DNA from: Mucilaginibacter sp. OK283
Lineage (GTDB): Bacteria; Bacteroidota; Bacteroidia; Sphingobacteriales; Sphingobacteriaceae
Assembly (NCBI RefSeq): GCF_900110415.1
Contig: NZ_FODR01000009.1
Location: 1-64,000, forward strand
DNA length: 64,000 nt
Reading direction: 5' to 3'
Below the pieces are notes generated by a model, which was not told the origin of the DNA, did no database searches, and was given only the letters and a program-made list of their open reading frames with translations. Positions within the stretch are counted from its first letter, which is position 1, and every line of letters starts with the position of its first letter. Below are positions 8,708 to 17,333 of this stretch, one piece after another. The translations under genes and the position numbers were made by a program.

Positions 8708-9592
8708 ATGACTTTTCATAAAGAAGGATACACCTCATTAGCCATAACAGTACTTTTTATTTTTGTACTTAACGCGGTGGTGCAGTTTTATTTTCCGCAG
8801 GAACATGCGCTTAAATGGTTTATTTACATCTTATCGGGATTTTTTTTCCTGGTTATCGTGCAGTTTTTCCGTAGCCCGTTTTTTGACATCAGCACCGACG
8901 AAACTACTGTACTTTGCCCTGCCGATGGAAAAGTAGTGGTGATTGAAGAAACCGAAGAAACCGAATTTTTAAAAGATAAACGCATCCAGCTGTCGGTATT
9001 TATGTCGCCGGTTAATGTGCACGTAAACCGTAACCCAATTGCGGGTGTGGTAAGCTATTTTAAATACCACAAAGGCAAATACCTGGTGGCCTGGCACCCC
9101 AAATCGTCAACAGAAAACGAGCGTACTACTATCTGTGTTCAAAACAGCGAGGGTGTATCGGTTTTGTTCAGGCAAATAGCAGGCGCTTTGGCCCGCCGTA
9201 TTGTATGGTATGTAAAAGAGGGTGATATTGTAGAGCAAGGGCAGCAGTTTGGCTTTATCAAGTTTGGATCAAGGGTTGATGTTTTCCTGCCTTTAGGATC
9301 AAATATTTTGGTAAATATTGGCGACGTAGTGAAAGGCGGCCGTACCATCCTGGCCGAACTGCCAACCGGTTTAGCTGCGGTTGCCGAAGAACAACAGGCA
9401 AAAATAAACAGGCCCGAAAGTTTTGATGATGAACCTGCCGAAATAACCAACGAAGGTCATCAGCAGGAGTTGCCTTTGGTTATTGACCATCCCGAAGTTG
9501 AAGAACCCGCAAAACCGGCAAAGAAGGCAGCACCTACAAAAAAAGCCACACCGGCTAAGAACGCGCCGGTTAAGCCGAAAGGCGACGCGTAG
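8708..9592 (+). CDS. psd: Phosphatidylserine decarboxylase-related protein
   Basis: A 294-aa member of the short Psd family found in Bacteroidota. Two hydrophobic segments (about residues 10-55) anchor it in the membrane. The catalytic region has DGKVVVIEE, SVFMSPVNVHVNR, YHKGKYLVAWHPKSS, ENERTT and GFIKFGSRVDVFLP. The Gly-Ser of FGSR is where self-cleavage would make the pyruvoyl group that converts phosphatidylserine to phosphatidylethanolamine. About 75 C-terminal residues are a Lys/Ala/Pro-rich acidic-basic tail that is not part of the usual domain and is probably disordered. It follows cdsA and ends at a strong terminator. Confidence 0.88.
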   Translation: MTFHKEGYTSLAITVLFIFVLNAVVQFYFPQEHALKWFIYILSGFFFLVIVQFFRSPFFDISTDETTVLCPADGKVVVIEETEETEFLKDKRIQLSVFMSPVNVHVNRNPIAGVVSYFKYHKGKYLVAWHPKSSTENERTTICVQNSEGVSVLFRQIAGALARRIVWYVKEGDIVEQGQQFGFIKFGSRVDVFLPLGSNILVNIGDVVKGGRTILAELPTGLAAVAEEQQAKINRPESFDDEPAEITNEGHQQELPLVIDHPEVEEPAKPAKKAAPTKKATPAKNAPVKPKGDA

Positions 9593-9610
9593 TAACATGG
9601 TTTAAAATAT

Positions 9611-9648
9611 AAAAAGGGGGATGTCATATTGGTGACCTCCCCTTTTTT
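9611..9648. terminator. Bidirectional terminator between psd and the esterase
   Basis: Five A plus GGGG at 9611-9619 pairs with CCCC plus six T at 9639-9648. It separates two convergent genes and can act in both directions. Confidence 0.8.
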
Positions 9649-9655
9649 GTGCCTG

Positions 9656-10756
9656 TCAATTCGCTTTCAACAGGCCTTCAAAAAATGGTTTAAGCTCTTC
9701 GGCCAGTATTTGATGATCGGCCACACTGGGATGGCCGGAACAACCGTGTGCATCCATCGGCTTAAAAAAGAAAGTGGCTACCGGTTTATCACTGGGGTAA
9801 ATAGTATCTATCTGCTTTTTTATGCTGATAAGGCAATGCTGTAAAATAGTATTGGATGTATCCCGTATCATGGGGCTGCTTAGCAAAGCAATCTGCGCTT
9901 TGGGATATTTGGATTTTACCAGCTGCACGAATTTTACATAATCGGCCACAAACTTCAGGGTATCAAAAGCGGCCCTGGGGCTGCCGTCGCCTTTGCTCAT
10001 ATCATTTGTTCCTAAAGCAATACTCACAATTTTGGGGCTGTATGTATTAAAGTTCCATTTTTGCGGATTGTTAACCTGGAAATCAGTATTTTCATACACC
10101 TGCGGCATCGAAGGGCCGTTCCTGTTCCACGTACGATAAATGCCAATACCACTTACGCTGGCCAAAACAAAATTGGCATTTAAAGCCCGGCTCACCCTTG
10201 GCCCGTAAGCCATATAGGCATTGTGATGGTCGTGGTATTCGCCGGTGCCGCATGGTATTTCCGAATCATCTGCCGCCGCGCCGCAGGTAATGCTGTTGCC
10301 TATAAACTCAATTAATGGCAGTTTGGGTATCGCCTGGCTTTTTATACCGGGCGCTGCTATTTTTGATATGATGATGGCCCCTGTATGGGCTTCCGTTGCT
10401 TTATATATCCAAACGCGGTGTTTCCCGGGGGCGTCCGCCTTTATTATAACCGGCGCGGTTACACCGCCATCGACCCTTACTCTTTTTTGGTAAACACCAT
10501 CCAGCTCATATTGCAGGTAATTATGCTGACCGGCTACGGCAATTGTGGCATATACCGCGCATTCAGTCCCTTTAAAGCTAAAACCAAAATGTGCTGCGGA
10601 CGTAATCAATTCTAATTGATGCTGCTTGTTGATTACGGTACGCCCGATAGGTTTTAACAGCGCCGCAAAAATGGTATCTGTTAATTTTGTGTACCCATAG
10701 CTTTCGCCGCAGGCCAGTACCAACAAAATAAATGCTATCGCTAATCTTATTTTCAT
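9656..10756 (-). CDS. Secreted SGNH/GDSL esterase, CE2-like (acetyl-xylan esterase type)
   Basis: A 366-aa protein with a signal peptide (MKIRLAIAFILLVLACGESYG; the Cys also allows lipoprotein processing). Residues about 25-140 resemble the beta-sandwich domain of CE2 esterases; about 145-366 is an SGNH hydrolase with block I FIGNSITCG (Ser155), block III LGTNDMS, and the C-terminal Asp/His pair in DAHGCSGHPSVADH. Known CE2 enzymes remove acetyl groups from xylan or mannan outside the inner membrane. It is monocistronic and convergent with psd. The SGNH assignment is firm; CE2 assignment and substrate are inferred. Confidence 0.85.
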   Translation of the reverse strand: MKIRLAIAFILLVLACGESYGYTKLTDTIFAALLKPIGRTVINKQHQLELITSAAHFGFSFKGTECAVYATIAVAGQHNYLQYELDGVYQKRVRVDGGVTAPVIIKADAPGKHRVWIYKATEAHTGAIIISKIAAPGIKSQAIPKLPLIEFIGNSITCGAAADDSEIPCGTGEYHDHHNAYMAYGPRVSRALNANFVLASVSGIGIYRTWNRNGPSMPQVYENTDFQVNNPQKWNFNTYSPKIVSIALGTNDMSKGDGSPRAAFDTLKFVADYVKFVQLVKSKYPKAQIALLSSPMIRDTSNTILQHCLISIKKQIDTIYPSDKPVATFFFKPMDAHGCSGHPSVADHQILAEELKPFFEGLLKAN

Positions 10757-11158
10757 AAAGGTTGTATTGAACAGGCAATATTGGTCATATTTTGATGAAA
10801 TACAATATTGGTGAATTTATTAGCATAAAAGGTTATAATAATACCAGTAGGAAAAAACTGTACGGCCGGGAGGTTTTGATATTCGTGGAAGACAGGAACC
10901 TTTTTTTGGAAAATACACCGAATAATATGGAGCGGAAAATGATAACTACATTATGTCGGGTACCCATCAGGGAAACCTAAAAAAATTGGGATAACGGGCA
11001 AAGAAATGTAGTTAGATCAATGTACTAAATTCCCGTCATTGCCAGGTACGAAGCAATCGCGAACTGTGCAAATCCGTTAAGCATGCGGCGAGGTTGCCAC
11101 GCCGGGCACTGACAATTTATTTAAATACGGATAATGTGTACGTATGCTACAACGTATT
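10757..11158. repeat. Intergenic region with a REP-like palindromic repeat at about 11034-11115
   Basis: The left arm begins CGTCATTGCCAGGTACGAAG and continues AGCAATCGC; the right arm (about 11085-11115) reads GGCGAGGTTGCCACGCC and ends CACTGACAA, roughly its inverse. This is the look of the common bacterial 'CGTCATTGCGAG...AAGCAATC' intergenic repeat, here with mismatches. A 62-codon reading frame at 10792-10980 shows no family likeness and is not called. Nothing else is seen. Confidence 0.55.
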
Positions 11159-11578
11159 TTAACTCGAAGCCTTTACCAGCAGGGGCATCACCGGAGCATC
11201 GAAAATATTGGCAAAAGCATTTGCAATGCCCTTGGCTTTTTCGGCTTTCTTGAAATCTTCGGGATAAAAAATGTAATCAACGCCGAGCACTTTTAAAAGG
11301 CTATCAACCTTGGTGTGTTCCTTTTGCTTGTAACAGCAAATCTTTATTTTATTGTAAGCGGGGTTTGATTGTAAGCGACGCAATATCTTTTCTATGTCGG
11401 CGTTTAGATGATCGTAATCAAAAATTACCAGGTTGGGTTTTTGCTCGTGAATGGACGGAAAAATATGACTTGTTGACGAAATATGCTTAAATTGTTTATT
11501 ATTCGGCAACAACTCAACCGAAAAAGTATCGGGAGCAACCAATAGCACATTTTTAGACCGTACTCGGATCATGATCAA
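11159..11578 (-). CDS. Receiver-like (CheY-fold) single-domain protein
   Basis: A 139-aa soluble protein that looks like a divergent response-regulator receiver: NVLLVAPDTFSVELL as strand 1, LVIFDYDHLNADI with candidate phospho-acceptor Asp in FDYD, KIKICCYKQKE as strand 4, and DYIFYPEDFKKAEKA as the strand-5 region. The acidic pair normally found after strand 1 is weak and there is no output domain, so it may be a degenerate or phosphorylation-independent receiver. No histidine kinase is adjacent. About 250 bases without a clear gene separate it from ruvC. Function unknown. Confidence 0.6.
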   Translation of the reverse strand: MIMIRVRSKNVLLVAPDTFSVELLPNNKQFKHISSTSHIFPSIHEQKPNLVIFDYDHLNADIEKILRRLQSNPAYNKIKICCYKQKEHTKVDSLLKVLGVDYIFYPEDFKKAEKAKGIANAFANIFDAPVMPLLVKASS

Positions 11579-11828
11579 TCAATTAAGGGGACTTAAAAGT
11601 AATTGTTAAAGTGCACTTTGTCAACAATTTATTGCTTTTTGTAATAAAATAATGCAAAAAAGAACGGTTTGTTGCGAATTTAATAGGCTGACAGACACGT
11701 GGTTTCTTTGGGGTTAAATTTCTTAATTCCGAAAGCGATCTGCGTTTGTCATTGCGGCTTATACGGCGGGAAACAGAAAATGTTACCGAAGGCCTGTTGG
11801 TTTTTAAAATGACTTTGGGGAGCCGGAT

Positions 11829-12419
11829 TTAAACTATCCTTTTTGCATTGTCCTTCACAAAGGTATCCCAGCCCGAATATGATTTTTTGCTGCCCGAAGC
11901 CGATTTGGTGGCTGTACCCATCCTTTGAAAAGAATGGCAAACAGCAACGGCCAGGCCATCGGTGGCATCTAAAAAATCGGGCGTTTCTTTAAACTTTAAC
12001 AAGTTTTGCAGCATGGCGGCAACCTGCTCTTTAGTAGCATTTCCGTTGCCGGTTATAGATTGTTTTATTTTGCGGGGAGCATATTCTGTAATATCTAAAT
12101 TGCGCGATAGCGCCGCCGCAATAGCCACGCCCTGCGCCCGGCCCAGTTTAAGCATAACCTGGATGTTTTTACCGTAAAACGGCGCTTCGATAGCCAGGCA
12201 GTCGGGATTATAATTATCAATAAGGGCAACGGTTTTTTCAAATATGCGCTGTAGCTTGAGCATGTGGTCGTCAAGCTTTTCCATCTTTACAACACCAAGG
12301 GCAATAAGTTCTATCCTGGGGCCGGTTTCTTTCACCAGGCCATAGCCCATAACAGCGGTTCCGGGGTCGATTCCTAAAATAATACGCTCTTTTGTGTTGG
12401 CCTGTTGCATACCCCTCAA
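11829..12419 (-). CDS. ruvC: Crossover junction endodeoxyribonuclease RuvC
   Basis: A 196-aa Holliday-junction resolvase that nicks four-way junctions after RuvAB branch migration. Catalytic acidic residues are visible in LGIDPGTAVMGYG, IEAPFYGKNIQ and DATDGLAVAVCH. The C-terminus carries about 25 extra Ser/Lys-rich residues. An ATG three codons in (12410) is an equally possible start. It is the last gene of a minus-strand run (two DUF3857 genes, aat, ruvC) with gaps of only 7, 2 and 10 bases, so it is probably transcribed from a promoter upstream of 16959. Confidence 0.94.
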   Translation of the reverse strand: MRGMQQANTKERIILGIDPGTAVMGYGLVKETGPRIELIALGVVKMEKLDDHMLKLQRIFEKTVALIDNYNPDCLAIEAPFYGKNIQVMLKLGRAQGVAIAAALSRNLDITEYAPRKIKQSITGNGNATKEQVAAMLQNLLKFKETPDFLDATDGLAVAVCHSFQRMGTATKSASGSKKSYSGWDTFVKDNAKRIV

Positions 12420-12429
12420 AGGTAACCAA

Positions 12430-13077
12430 TCAAAGCAAACTATTGTGCAAAATGGCTATATATTGCTCTCGTGGTATCATTCGTGCCCCCATTGATTCCA
12501 GGTGACTGGTGTGCACCTGGCAATCAATTAGTTTAAATTTATTGGTTTGGCACAGGTAAATTAACGCTGTTTTTGACGCGTTGCTTGCTTTACTAAACAT
12601 GCTTTCGCCACAAAAAACATCGCCAACCCAAACGCCGTAAAGCCCTCCAACCAATTGGCCTTGCTCCCATACTTCAACAGAATGGGCGTAACCTTCAGCA
12701 TTCATGTTGATGTAGGCGGCCTGCATGTCATCGGTAATCCAGGTGCCGTCCTGCCCTTCGCGTGGTGCCGCCGAGCAGGCTTTTATAATATCGGCGAAGC
12801 AGGTATTGGTTGTAACCCCGAACCGGTTGGAGCGCAACACCTGGCGCATTGATTTGGAAATTTTTAATTCATCGGGATACAGTACAAAGCGCTCATGCGG
12901 CGAATACCACAGGATAGGCGAATCGTCGCTATACCAGGGGAAAATGCCATTTTGATAAGCGAGTAACAGCCTTTGAGTTGATAAATCGCCGCCTACAGCC
13001 AAAAGCCCGTCTGGTTCGGCCAGATCGGGCTCAGGAAAAAGTAAACGTTCATCAAGCCTGAATATCATCAGGCGCAA
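12430..13077 (-). CDS. aat: Leucyl/phenylalanyl-tRNA--protein transferase
   Basis: A 215-aa enzyme that adds Leu or Phe from charged tRNA to the N-terminus of proteins with Arg or Lys ends, marking them for ClpS/ClpAP degradation by the N-end rule. The family motifs are clear: PEPDLAEPDGLLAVGGDLS, AYQNGIFPWYSDDSPILWYSP, GTWITDDMQAAYINMN, GYAHSVEVWE, LVGGLYGVWVGDVFCGESMFS and DCQVHTSHLESMGA. The length is normal. An ATG three codons in (MIFRL) is possible. It starts 2 bases after the end of the DUF3857 gene. Confidence 0.95.
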   Translation of the reverse strand: MRLMIFRLDERLLFPEPDLAEPDGLLAVGGDLSTQRLLLAYQNGIFPWYSDDSPILWYSPHERFVLYPDELKISKSMRQVLRSNRFGVTTNTCFADIIKACSAAPREGQDGTWITDDMQAAYINMNAEGYAHSVEVWEQGQLVGGLYGVWVGDVFCGESMFSKASNASKTALIYLCQTNKFKLIDCQVHTSHLESMGARMIPREQYIAILHNSLL

Positions 13078-13079
13078 AT

Positions 13080-15017
13080 TTAAGCTTTGCGGCGTATCAC
13101 CAGTTTTTTATTTTGCACTTTGGCGATGGCGTCAAAATATACCTGCATTTCGTTGTATTTGGCTGCAGGGATTACCTGGTTGGTTAAGTTGAACTTTGTC
13201 GTGTTCACCACTTGATTTTTAGCCGCATCGTATGTGTACTTGACGTCATAAGTACCATAGCTGAATTTGAGGCTTTGGCTGGCAGGTAAAGTTTCAACTT
13301 CAAAGCCTGCCGGGAGATCGATAGTAGTAACACATGTTTTTAACACCGGCACATCAAAATAATAATCGTTTTTTCTTTTTTCTTCAACAGGCAATGTTGC
13401 TTGCCACAGATCAAATATACGGGGCTTATAAAAATGTTTATCGCCAGAGGTTATGTCGCAAAACTTATCGTAACCCAAATCAATATTTACCTCTTTAATG
13501 CCATTGCTATCTATCGATGGCTTGAAGATTAATTCGGAGGGTTGTTTCATATTAAGCATTCTTATAATTACTTGCTTTTGTTCATCCGTTTTCAAAGCTT
13601 CTATGCCAATATAATCATCACGATAATCGCCGGTTGTTAAAATTTTTAGATGCGCCTTGGATCCACCATCAGCATCCAATACAATATGAGCTTCGGCATT
13701 AAGCTGATTATCAATAGCAATACTTTTGGGGGTGTTAACCAATTTTCCGCCATCATCCGTAATTATTAAGGCATTTCTGTTTTCTGTAAACTTGCCTAAC
13801 TTGCCAAACGATTGTGTTTGGCTGGTACATTCCAACCACGTTGTGTCATTCTTAAATGGAACGCAAACGATGATGTGATTTGATAAATCGTTAGGAAATG
13901 TAGGATTATATGGCTCCTCATTTGTTCCTGCCCTTACTTTGGCGTAATATGCAGGAATGTTGACCGCTTTAAGCATCGCACACATATAGTTTGATAGTCC
14001 TTTGCAATCGCCGTATTTTTTTTCATCAACAAAACTGGCAGGGAAGGGCTTCAATCCTCCTATGCCAAGCTGTATCCCAACATATCTAACATTTTTTTGC
14101 AAGTAATTGTATAGAAATCTTACTTTTTCCTTGTCTGTTTTAATATCTGCAGTCATTGCCTGTATTTCCTGAACCCGCTTCGGGCTGAGGCTGCATACGT
14201 CTGCGTTTAAAGACTGTTGCCATTTTCCATAGTTTTGCCAGGAGCTGATGTTTCCGGGAACCCCATAATATTCAAAATCATTAGCCGCAAAGGATACTTT
14301 GGGTAGCACCCTCCATGATTCTGACCCTTCCTCTGGTTTAAAAGCCTTTAGGTTATTAATTTTCCAGGAATAGCTGTCAATTTTATCAATAGTGTTTTTT
14401 TGCGGACGGACATTGGTGTTTTTGTTAATATATCTAAATCCAGCATTGCTGTTAATGGAAATATGGTAGTATGCATTTTCAACAGCTTGCTCATAATCCT
14501 GATAGACCCAAGCACCAAGATCAATGAGACTCCTGACATCTAAATCATAAATATACTCAATTGTTGTAGGATAGACTGCGATAGTATGTCCAATACTAAG
14601 CGACCTATCATCGGTTACCATCGTTTCATTATCAACGGTCAACCTATCATACATATCACTTTTGTGGTATTTTTTTATTAATGTTCCGTCGGCACCATAA
14701 ACACGCATCTCAAATGAGTTTACTATAGTGTATTTTTTATTATAATGCAGCCCGATTTCAGCTTCATCATTTCCTTTTTCGTTTAAAACGGTAACAATTT
14801 TATGGAAATGTTCATAAGCTCTGCCGGGGCCAACAATATTATCATCTTCCATGCTGTACCGCACAACCGAATTTGCATCCTCCTTCAACGAATCGGGTAT
14901 CGTTGCTGCGATATAAAGATTTTTAGGTATATTTTTATCCTGGCTATAACCCGTGGTATATAGCGCACATAAGGCCGCTGTGGTAAGCAGCAGCCTGGTG
15001 CAATGTTTAATAAGCAT
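13080..15017 (-). CDS. DUF3857 / transglutaminase-like secreted protein, intact Cys and His
   Basis: A 645-aa periplasmic protein with signal peptide MLIKHCTRLLLTTAALCALYTTGYSQ. The N-terminal half is DUF3857; the middle is a transglutaminase-like core with KKYGDCKGLSNYMCAML (Cys338) and SNHIIVCVPF (candidate His); the third position reads WLECTSQ, Glu where Asp is usual. The C-terminal part is a beta-rich domain. I chose ATG 15017 over one 23 codons upstream because it begins exactly at the signal peptide and lies 7 bases after the preceding gene instead of inside it. Substrate unknown; such proteins may cleave or cross-link envelope peptides. Confidence 0.85.
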   Translation of the reverse strand: MLIKHCTRLLLTTAALCALYTTGYSQDKNIPKNLYIAATIPDSLKEDANSVVRYSMEDDNIVGPGRAYEHFHKIVTVLNEKGNDEAEIGLHYNKKYTIVNSFEMRVYGADGTLIKKYHKSDMYDRLTVDNETMVTDDRSLSIGHTIAVYPTTIEYIYDLDVRSLIDLGAWVYQDYEQAVENAYYHISINSNAGFRYINKNTNVRPQKNTIDKIDSYSWKINNLKAFKPEEGSESWRVLPKVSFAANDFEYYGVPGNISSWQNYGKWQQSLNADVCSLSPKRVQEIQAMTADIKTDKEKVRFLYNYLQKNVRYVGIQLGIGGLKPFPASFVDEKKYGDCKGLSNYMCAMLKAVNIPAYYAKVRAGTNEEPYNPTFPNDLSNHIIVCVPFKNDTTWLECTSQTQSFGKLGKFTENRNALIITDDGGKLVNTPKSIAIDNQLNAEAHIVLDADGGSKAHLKILTTGDYRDDYIGIEALKTDEQKQVIIRMLNMKQPSELIFKPSIDSNGIKEVNIDLGYDKFCDITSGDKHFYKPRIFDLWQATLPVEEKRKNDYYFDVPVLKTCVTTIDLPAGFEVETLPASQSLKFSYGTYDVKYTYDAAKNQVVNTTKFNLTNQVIPAAKYNEMQVYFDAIAKVQNKKLVIRRKA

Positions 15018-15024
15018 AATTTTA

Positions 15025-16959
15025 TCAGCCTTTTTTAAGTACAATTTGCTCGTTAAGCATGTCGTACATTTTTTTACAAAACTCACGGAACTCGGGGTAA
15101 TTCTCTTTAAAATACATCGACTTTTTATGATCGATGCTAAAGCGCACCATTATTGACCCATCCTGCTCGGCAACCAGGCGTTTAAAAACTACGGTTCCAT
15201 CGGGTATAGCCATGCTGATGCTTTTAGGCATAGCATCAATTTTATATCCTGTCGGAATTTTAAAAATGCCGGTGATGGCGTAGTTGTCGCGGTAGCCAAA
15301 ATCAATATCAGTAAAGCGGTTTTCGGCCAAAAACGGGTTTGTTTTAAGGCCGGTAAACAGGTTTGAGTTAAAGTAGATATAATTATCATCGCTACCGGTA
15401 AGGTCAAGATTGAAGCTGAGCTTTTGACGCAGCGGCAGCGTGTCGATGTCCATATTCTCGAACGTAAGTTCCGATATTTTAAGGTTGTTGTTGTCCTCGC
15501 GTAAATAGTCGTTATATTTTTTTTCGCCGTCGGTTTTAAACTTTTTAGTATACCTTATTTTATTGTAGCTGAAGCTGCTGATATCGGCGCTGCCGCTCAT
15601 TTTGCCATCGGGCTTAATTTCGGCATTCAATAAAACAACCTGGCGTACAGGTTCCGGTTCCTGTAAAAACGAAAGATCGTATATCTTATTTGCGTCATCA
15701 ATATAAAAGCCAAACGAGTTTAAAAAGTTATCGGGCACCTTATTGTAAAGGTTGTATTTACTGGTGGCATCAAGCGCATAATATTTAGCGCTATCAACAG
15801 GGATATAAGCTATCATGCTGTTGAACTGATAAACACTCGGGTAGCTTGGGTTTATCCGCCCGTTTGTGCGTGTGCTTACCATCATAGGATAAACAGTCAA
15901 CCCCGATTTTTTTAGTAAGTGATAAAGTATTATGTTTATTTCGGCAGAGTTACCCACTTTTTTCTCCCAGGCTTTCGGGGTTCCGTCGGTACTGCTAATG
16001 TCATAACTATCATTCCACTTCATGATGTTTTTAACCTCGTTAAAAACATAGGCAATTTTTTCATCATTGGTTTTAAGGGCCTTGGCCTTGTTGATAATTA
16101 ATTCTTCGCCGGCAAGTTTCCTGTTCAGCTGACCGCCAAAATCCTCGTTATTCATCCTGTTTTCACCCACTTTTTTCCATGAATCCTGGAAATTTGGCAT
16201 AAAATACCCGGGTATGCGGATACTTAACAACTGGAAAAGGATCCGCTCAGAATTATCATTACGGGCATCCATATAGGGTTCATCTTTTAACGATGGAATA
16301 TTGGCCATCGCTTCGGTATGGGTATTTGACGAACTTGTTTTATCAACTACGTATGGCGAATGCAAATTTGGCAGCCTCTTATAGGTTAAAATATCCGGGA
16401 TGTTAGTATCTAACTCGCTGTACCGAGTAGGCAGATCACTTTGAAAATACCAGTCGGGAAAATCGCTCACAGAGGCGCTGGTTAGCCTGTATTTATATTC
16501 GATAATACAGCCTGGTTTTACATTTGGAAACGAGAAAACCAGCGCCGAGTAGTATTTATCTACGGCTTCGGTGAAGATCTGTTTTTTATCTACCTTAATA
16601 ATTTCAACGGCGCCATTGGTTAAATTAATGGTTTGCGCCTGTAGCCCGGTTATATATTGCGAGCGATTGGCGCTATAGTATTTTATGCGGATGTTTGCCT
16701 CATCCTTACCGTTATCGTTAAATATTTTGATTCGCTTGTGCCTGTCGGTATTGATATTGTATTGTGTATCAAAATAGGTATCGCCCTTGTCAAATAGAAT
16801 TTCGGCATTGGCATCGGGCTCAAAATCGCATTTGGTCATTTCCAGATCGGCTTTATCAACTTTACCGAATGATTGAGCTGTTGGCACAGGGGCAGTAGTT
16901 TGTGCGTTTGCGGTAATTGCTAAAGATCCCAGCAATAGGAGGGAAAAGAATTTCTTCAT
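15025..16959 (-). CDS. DUF3857 protein with degenerate transglutaminase core
   Basis: A 644-aa secreted paralogue of the next gene, with signal peptide MKKFFSLLLLGSLAITANAQ. DUF3857 covers the N-terminal half. The transglutaminase-like segment reads KKVGNSAEINIIL where the partner has GDCKGLS, so the catalytic Cys position is Ser, and FNSMIAYIP where the partner has SNHIIV, so the His position is Ser; only the Asp-like position (YALDATS) remains. It is therefore probably inactive and structural or regulatory. It is the first gene of the run to ruvC; both DUF3857 proteins are likely made together and may pair. Confidence 0.85.
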   Translation of the reverse strand: MKKFFSLLLLGSLAITANAQTTAPVPTAQSFGKVDKADLEMTKCDFEPDANAEILFDKGDTYFDTQYNINTDRHKRIKIFNDNGKDEANIRIKYYSANRSQYITGLQAQTINLTNGAVEIIKVDKKQIFTEAVDKYYSALVFSFPNVKPGCIIEYKYRLTSASVSDFPDWYFQSDLPTRYSELDTNIPDILTYKRLPNLHSPYVVDKTSSSNTHTEAMANIPSLKDEPYMDARNDNSERILFQLLSIRIPGYFMPNFQDSWKKVGENRMNNEDFGGQLNRKLAGEELIINKAKALKTNDEKIAYVFNEVKNIMKWNDSYDISSTDGTPKAWEKKVGNSAEINIILYHLLKKSGLTVYPMMVSTRTNGRINPSYPSVYQFNSMIAYIPVDSAKYYALDATSKYNLYNKVPDNFLNSFGFYIDDANKIYDLSFLQEPEPVRQVVLLNAEIKPDGKMSGSADISSFSYNKIRYTKKFKTDGEKKYNDYLREDNNNLKISELTFENMDIDTLPLRQKLSFNLDLTGSDDNYIYFNSNLFTGLKTNPFLAENRFTDIDFGYRDNYAITGIFKIPTGYKIDAMPKSISMAIPDGTVVFKRLVAEQDGSIMVRFSIDHKKSMYFKENYPEFREFCKKMYDMLNEQIVLKKG

Positions 16960-17333
16960 GTCAATAAGGTTTAATCAGACGAATATAATAATAGGAAAAT
17001 GATTCTTGTTAAAATAAATAAAACAATTTATTTACTTGTTTGTAATGCAGCAAAGTGTTTTTCGGGGCAAGCGGACTAAATAGTTAACGGCGACCAGTTT
17101 AGTGTTAACCATGTAAAAACCACAAAGCATTGATTATGAGGAAATTGTAAAAATAATATCTGAAATGTGTTAAGTTATGTTAACCCTGTTAGATGGGTTT
17201 GTCCTGTGTTTTTTGTAAAACATATTTTATTAGTAATGACAGCCAATTTCCTTTGTATGTGCTATTTTGGCGTTAAATAAGCCCGTTTGTGCTATATTAG
17301 TAAATTGGCACCGTGATTGATATACCATAGTTA
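16960..17333. other. Divergent intergenic region between the DUF3857 operon and hflX
   Basis: 374 bases, A+T-rich, no gene seen. It must hold the promoters for both directions. Near-matches to TAnnTTTG occur (for example TATTTTGG at 17263-17270) but none has a convincing -33 partner, so no promoter is called. Confidence 0.5.

Noticed and set aside
10792..10980. A 62-codon plus-strand frame upstream of the SGNH esterase
   Set aside because: It lies in the region expected to hold the esterase promoter, has no recognisable domain and no neighbouring support.
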